This document shows, piece by piece, positions 59,979 through 64,000 of a DNA stretch of 64,000 nucleotides (position 1 is its first letter; each line of letters opens with the position of its first letter). Origin of the DNA: an uncultured Caryophanales bacterium (lineage in GTDB: Bacteria > Bacillota_I > Bacilli_A > RFN20 > CAG-288); the NCBI GenBank assembly GCA_905211645.1, contig CAJMBK010000002.1, forward strand, positions 1 through 64,000. The letters are read 5' to 3'. Both the position numbers and the translations under genes were made by a program. The notes beneath the pieces were generated by a model. The model saw nothing but the letters and a program-made list of their open reading frames with translations, was not told where the DNA came from and made no database searches.

Positions 59979-61625
59979 TTATGCGTCGTAGAAGCAGGAA
60001 CCACCGATAAATTCTCTCATCAAGGAGTTGTTAGGAACTAACTTATCATTGATGTTATCGAAGTATTTCAAGAACTTCCTAAGTTTATTAGCAGTGGTGT
60101 ATGTATCAGATGTTGTTGGAACTTCATTAAGAATTGGTAATGCGTACTTCTTCATGATATTAAGTTCATATGGAAGTAAGGAGTTGAAGACGAAGTCTGC
60201 ACCTTCTTGGTTAGCATAAATCCATTTGAACTCACCTTTTCTAACGCTAGGCCACATTCTGATTGTATCTTCCGCAGTAGCGTTTCTGGTACGGTAGTCT
60301 CTGACGATTCTTCTAAGTAATCTTAAGTCAGTTAATGACATTGGATTATGATCGTCGATGTTAATTTGTGCTTGAGGAGCGATATAAATCTTGAATTTTT
60401 GGTGACGTGGGATACTTGGAGTCAATCTGTCATTTAAGGCGTGAATACCTTCGATGATGATAATTTGATTTGGCTCAAGTTTAATTGGGTCAGCAGTCAA
60501 ATGCTTCTTTGTCTTGAAATCAAAGATAGGTAAGCAAACTGTTTCACCTTCAATCAAATTCAATAAGTCTTCATTGAATTGTTCAGTCTTCAAGGCTTCA
60601 ATTGTTTCTAAATCGACATTACCATCTTCATCAAGAGGACATTCCTCTCTTGGTTTGTAGTAGTCGTCAATTGAGATTCTAATTGGGTTTAAGCCTCTGG
60701 ACATAAGTTCCAATCTTAATCTATTAGCAAAGGTTGTTTTACCAGAAGAAGATGGACCAGCAATGCAAATTAACTTGAGTGAATTTGAATGGTTCTTAAT
60801 CTTTTGACCTAAATCAGCAAGCATGTTGTTGTGATGGGATTCACACATGTTGATGAAGTCGCAATCACCGTGTTCTTTAAGATATTTGTTGATTTTAGGT
60901 AAGGTGTCAATACCAACTGTTTTACCCCAGAGGGCGTTTTCAGAAAGTGTCTTACCGTAAGTTGGACTATCTTCAAATGGTGGGATTTGACCTTTTTCTT
61001 CAGCACGTGGATATTGAATTAAGAATCCGTTATCGAATGGTCTTAAGATGTATTTAGTCAAATAACCTGTTGAAGGAACCATGTAACCGTACATGTAGTT
61101 GTAGTAATTTCCTAGTTTGTAGATATGACATGTTTCTTCTTTTCTCTTAGAGATTGAGAAGAGGTGGTCATCAAGATATTCTTTCTTGAAGATATCACGA
61201 GCTTGTTTGACTGTGACTAAGAATCTTTCAAGTGGAATATCCTTTTCAATAAGTTCTTTCAATGAGTTTCTTATTGAACTTAAAAGTTTGGTTGTGACAA
61301 TGATTTCCTCACCTTTATTCGTGGTTAAGTGAGCAAATACAGTTCTTGAAACTGAGTAGGAGAATTTAAGTTTCCACTTAGGATTGATATCGTAAATAAT
61401 CTTTGCGATAACAAGGCGTAAGCTTCTTTCATAAATTTTAACTGCATCTGAATCAGTTAAATCGAGGAACTTAATTTGATCGTTCTCTTTTACTTGATAT
61501 TGGTATGTTAATTCATGCAATCTGTTGTTGATTTTGACTGCATAATACTTCTTTTTATCTTCCTCAGGCAAGGTGTCTAAAAGGGATGGCTTATCATCCT
61601 TGATAATTGTGTTTTGTATTTCCAT
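59979..61625 (-). CDS. Uridine kinase-like protein with TGS-like N-terminal domain
   Basis: This protein has 548 residues from MEIQNTIIKDDKPSLLD; the ATG at 61625 follows GAGGTAAAA. The N-terminal half has a ubiquitin-like/threonyl-tRNA-synthetase-type region (YAVKINNRLHELTYQYQVKE, LVIAKIIYDINPKWKL). The C-terminal kinase has the P-loop LICIAGPSSSGKTTFANRL, RISIDDYYKPREECPLDEDG and IIIIEGIHALNDRLTPSIP. It resembles the fused uridine kinase/TGS proteins of clostridia and other Bacillota. It probably phosphorylates uridine or cytidine for salvage, but this group is not well tested. It is monocistronic. Confidence 0.8.
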   Translation of the reverse strand: MEIQNTIIKDDKPSLLDTLPEEDKKKYYAVKINNRLHELTYQYQVKENDQIKFLDLTDSDAVKIYERSLRLVIAKIIYDINPKWKLKFSYSVSRTVFAHLTTNKGEEIIVTTKLLSSIRNSLKELIEKDIPLERFLVTVKQARDIFKKEYLDDHLFSISKRKEETCHIYKLGNYYNYMYGYMVPSTGYLTKYILRPFDNGFLIQYPRAEEKGQIPPFEDSPTYGKTLSENALWGKTVGIDTLPKINKYLKEHGDCDFINMCESHHNNMLADLGQKIKNHSNSLKLICIAGPSSSGKTTFANRLRLELMSRGLNPIRISIDDYYKPREECPLDEDGNVDLETIEALKTEQFNEDLLNLIEGETVCLPIFDFKTKKHLTADPIKLEPNQIIIIEGIHALNDRLTPSIPRHQKFKIYIAPQAQINIDDHNPMSLTDLRLLRRIVRDYRTRNATAEDTIRMWPSVRKGEFKWIYANQEGADFVFNSLLPYELNIMKKYALPILNEVPTTSDTYTTANKLRKFLKYFDNINDKLVPNNSLMREFIGGSCFYDA

Positions 61626-61706
61626 AATTTTACCTCGTTTTGTAATTTTATATAAAAGCGCTTTCTTTTGCAATCATTTTACGCTCTAAAGACTGCAAGT
61701 TAATTA

Positions 61707-61715
61707 TGATATAAT
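61707..61715 (+). promoter_or_regulatory. Extended -10 promoter of greA
   Basis: TGATATAAT is a consensus TATAAT with the extended TGN element. No good -35 is seen. Confidence 0.55.
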
Positions 61716-61743
61716 TAACAACGTTGAAAAAGAGGTTTTAACT

Positions 61744-62220
61744 ATGGAAGAAAATACAAAAATTAAATTGACTCCTGAAGGTTTGAAAAAACTTCAGAAG
61801 GAATATGATGAATGTATCAATGTAAAGAGAGAGCAAATCAAGAAGGATTTGGAACTTGCTAGAAGCCAAGGTGACTTATCCGAAAATGCTGACTACGATG
61901 CAGCAAGAAGTGCTCAAGCAGAAAATGAAGCAAGAATTAAAGATCTCAAGTTCAAACTTGATAACTACGAATTGATCACTCAAGATAAGACTAACGACAA
62001 AGTTACTCTTGGTTCCAAAGTAACATTCGTCAATGAAAAGACCAATGAAACAAGAACTGTTGTTATCTTAGGTGAAGAAGAACAAGATCCTGCAAATAAT
62101 TTAATCTCTGAGAACTCACCTCTTGGTGTTGCATTGTTGGACAAGAAAGTTGGCGAAGATGCTCACGTTGAATGTAAAAATGACTACCACGTTAGAGTTC
62201 TTAATATTTCAAAGGAGTAA
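61744..62220 (+). CDS. greA: Transcription elongation factor GreA
   Basis: This 158-residue protein has an N-terminal coiled coil with the tip motif DLSENADYDAARSAQAENEA, in which the acidic residues reach the RNA polymerase centre, and a C-terminal FKBP-like domain (VTLGSKVTFVNEKTNE, PLGVALLDKKVGEDAHVEC). It stimulates RNA cleavage to restart paused polymerase. Length and motifs match GreA. An AAGAGG ribosome site precedes the start. Confidence 0.95.
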   Translation: MEENTKIKLTPEGLKKLQKEYDECINVKREQIKKDLELARSQGDLSENADYDAARSAQAENEARIKDLKFKLDNYELITQDKTNDKVTLGSKVTFVNEKTNETRTVVILGEEEQDPANNLISENSPLGVALLDKKVGEDAHVECKNDYHVRVLNISKE

Positions 62221-62274
62221 TTTATTAACTGAGTAAGTTAAAATTGCAAAAAATAGAGAAAGAGATTTTAGAAA

Positions 62275-63759
62275 ATGAAATGCTTTTATTGCGGTTCTGA
62301 AACTAACGCAAACGGTATTTATTGTAAAAAGTGTGGCAAGAGAGTTGACGGTTTAGTTGAGTGTCCTACTTGCCACAAACTTACTCCATACGGTAACTTC
62401 TGTGTTAACTGTGGAGGAAAATTAGAAATTAAGGATGAAACAATTCCTTACGGTATGACTAAACCTGAATTGGAAGAAAGTTATACAAGAATGCAAGACG
62501 CAGTTCTTTATGGAAATGGAAATAACGTAACTAACATTGCTACCCAAAGTTCAGTTGCTGCTCCAAGTCCTGAAGTAAAACCAGCAGTTGCTACGACTTC
62601 TTTTGCTGCTGCAACTATTGAAGAAGAAAAAACTTTGCAATTTAGCCCAGCTGTTAGAAATATCTTAAATTGGGTATCATTTGGTTTTGCTATCGCAGCA
62701 ATTACCTTATGTATCATCTTCACATTCTTTATTGGTTACGGATATGCTGGTAACTATGAAATGACCGGTTTACCAAGCGATTTGTACTACGTATTCGATC
62801 CAGACAATTGGAAACAATTCTTCGATGTTAAGTTTAGTGAATATGGAATTGTTGGTATGATTCTTGCAACTGTTACAACTTGTGCAATTATCTTAGGTAT
62901 TATCGGTACCCTTATTTACACCATCATTAAATTCGTCAGATATTTCGAAAAGAAAGATACAAATTTAACAAAAGCTGCTCTTGTTACATATTTTGTTTAT
63001 GTTGGTAGCATTGCTTTGTTCCTTGTTTCATCAAAGATTGGTAGTGCTGATATTCATTCCAATGCCTATTTCAAATTAAACGTAGCAACAACTTTAGGTC
63101 TTATCTTCTCAACACTTTGCCTTGTCACTACAATTTCAACTAAGTTAGTTGAAAATGGTATCTGTGGCACTATTAAAGCTTACTTGACTCATATTATCGG
63201 ATATGGATTATTGCTCTTATTTGGTTGCATTGTCTTAGCAGTTATTGGTCAAGGATTAATTACCTTAAAGGTTGAAACGCTTGAAGGGTCATACTATGTT
63301 AATAGTTATTTAGGTAGCTATCCATTCTCAACCATACTTTCCGCCTTTGCAATTAACGCAAATGCAAGCTTCTCAAATTCAGAGTGGAATCAATTCGTTT
63401 TGAATTATGTTCTCACAATTATCGGCATGATTGGTGCAACAGTTTGCTTTGGATTATTCATTTCTTTCTTCACTGTTCAAATTAAAAACTTTGTTAACAG
63501 CGGTAAAATTGTTATGAAGAAATCCGCATTTGTTCAAGGTGTTATTTCAAGCTCTGCTTTGATACTTCTTGGTATCTTCTTAATCTTAGTTTTAATCAAT
63601 GCTGCATATTTCTGCGGAATTGAAAATTCTGATAAAAGTAGAGTTGTTTACACTGCTCCTGTAATTGCAATTGTTATGGGTCTTTTCATGTTAGGGACTA
63701 ACATTGCAATGAAGATCATAACTTCCAATAAGCACAAGGTTGAACAAGCCGCTGCTTAA
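62275..63759 (+). CDS. Zinc-ribbon multi-pass membrane protein
   Basis: This 494-residue protein starts with two zinc ribbons (MKCFYCGSETNANGIYCKKCG, then VECPTCHKLTPYGNFCVNCGG), a common cytoplasmic N-terminal tag of Bacillota membrane proteins. After a disordered linker rich in Ala and Thr there are about nine transmembrane helices (FAIAAITLCIIFTFFIGY, IILGIIGTLIYTIIKFV, LLFGCIVLAVIGQGLIT, ALILLGIFLILVLINAAYF). No family is recognised and there is no catalytic motif. It might sense metal or envelope state through the ribbons. It is followed by its own terminator. Confidence 0.65.
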   Translation: MKCFYCGSETNANGIYCKKCGKRVDGLVECPTCHKLTPYGNFCVNCGGKLEIKDETIPYGMTKPELEESYTRMQDAVLYGNGNNVTNIATQSSVAAPSPEVKPAVATTSFAAATIEEEKTLQFSPAVRNILNWVSFGFAIAAITLCIIFTFFIGYGYAGNYEMTGLPSDLYYVFDPDNWKQFFDVKFSEYGIVGMILATVTTCAIILGIIGTLIYTIIKFVRYFEKKDTNLTKAALVTYFVYVGSIALFLVSSKIGSADIHSNAYFKLNVATTLGLIFSTLCLVTTISTKLVENGICGTIKAYLTHIIGYGLLLLFGCIVLAVIGQGLITLKVETLEGSYYVNSYLGSYPFSTILSAFAINANASFSNSEWNQFVLNYVLTIIGMIGATVCFGLFISFFTVQIKNFVNSGKIVMKKSAFVQGVISSSALILLGIFLILVLINAAYFCGIENSDKSRVVYTAPVIAIVMGLFMLGTNIAMKIITSNKHKVEQAAA

Positions 63760-63773
63760 TTAAATTGAATTTC

Positions 63774-63808
63774 AACTGTTATCTCAGATTGCGAGGTAAC
63801 AGTTTTTT
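63774..63808 (+). terminator. Terminator after the zinc-ribbon membrane protein
   Basis: AACTGTTATCTC pairs with GAGGTAACAGTT (one G-T pair) and is followed by Ts. Confidence 0.8.
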
Positions 63809-63892
63809 CTTTGCAAAAATTTAAAAATTTTTACAGAATATTTTTAATTTTTTGATAGTCCATGCGATATATAGAGTAAAAGGAGGTAATTT

Positions 63893-64000
63893 ATGTTTAA
63901 AATCATTGCTATTATTGCAATTGCGACTATCGCTGGTTTATTTTGCTTGAGTAAAATTGATGTTAAAACAACGTCAGGTGGTGACACAGAAGATTCTTCT
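63893..64000 (+). CDS. N-terminus of a membrane-anchored or secreted protein (cut by the window)
   Basis: ATG at 63893 follows AAAGGAGGT. The readable 36 residues are a hydrophobic helix (MFKIIAIIAIATIAGLFCLS) followed by a polar Gly/Asp/Ser-rich stretch (GGDTEDSS). This could be a single transmembrane anchor or a signal peptide. The rest lies outside the window. Confidence 0.6.
   Translation, partial: MFKIIAIIAIATIAGLFCLSKIDVKTTSGGDTEDSS

Noticed and set aside
61626..61673. Upstream start of the uridine-kinase-like gene
   Set aside because: The extension is basic and unlike the family, and GAGGTAAAA lies directly before the internal ATG at 61625.
1..64000. CRISPR array or insertion sequence
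   Set aside because: No regularly spaced repeat-spacer unit and no transposase reading frame were found.

Overview
The window is a low-GC bacterial chromosome segment. Gene order points to the Bacillota, in the Bacilli/Erysipelotrichia/Mollicutes neighbourhood and most likely an uncultured gut lineage: infC-rpmI-rplT, an ezrA-like gene beside iscS and thiI, polA with mutM and coaE, and rlmB followed by a SigH-like gene. The standard code is used (TGG for Trp, TGA as stop). Several predicted lipoproteins carry an LTSC or LSSC lipobox. Strain-level identity cannot be fixed from the sequence alone.

Positions 1-13,650 are accessory DNA. The left end holds a minus-strand operon of a nucleotidyltransferase-fold protein and a large YD-repeat/Rhs-like protein that runs off the window. 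Next comes a decayed prophage (about 2.8-8.05 kb): a broken small membrane protein with HEYGH, a ParB-like gene and a terminase-small-like gene each with two frameshifts, an ArpU-like late regulator, a DUF2800/SNF2-helicase chimera made by an internal deletion, and a sigma-like HTH gene. Two 87-bp repeats and an array of GTTC boxes phased at 10-11 bp sit at control points. On the plus strand follows an intact three-gene operon (8.13-12.42 kb): an XRE regulator, a DUF1837 (HamA/AbpA-type) protein with a long extra N-terminus and an altered nuclease motif, and a DEAH SF2 helicase (HamB/AbpB-type). I read this as a variant Hachiman-like anti-phage system. Two broken genes, one with an in-frame amber codon and one a RAMA-domain fragment, close the island.

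Positions 13.6-64 kb are ordinary chromosome: potABCD polyamine transport, a RimK-like ligase, an initiator-type tRNA, two HAD phosphatases, a sugar transporter with a glycerophosphodiesterase, rubrerythrin, a LacI regulator, an EzrA-like/iscS/thiI cluster, infC-rpmI-rplT behind an L20-type leader, a GH3 glycosidase, malQ with a pseudouridine synthase, a CvpA-like gene, a fused mutM-coaE gene with polA and dnaE, rlmB with a SigH-like sigma gene lacking a normal start codon, two metallopeptidases, DJ-1, pnp, an InlB-repeat lipoprotein, a uridine-kinase-like gene and greA.

The points most worth follow-up are the Hachiman-like operon, the MutM-CoaE fusion, the SigH-like gene without a standard start codon, the EzrA homologue without a membrane anchor, and the phased GTTC boxes shared by three prophage control regions.
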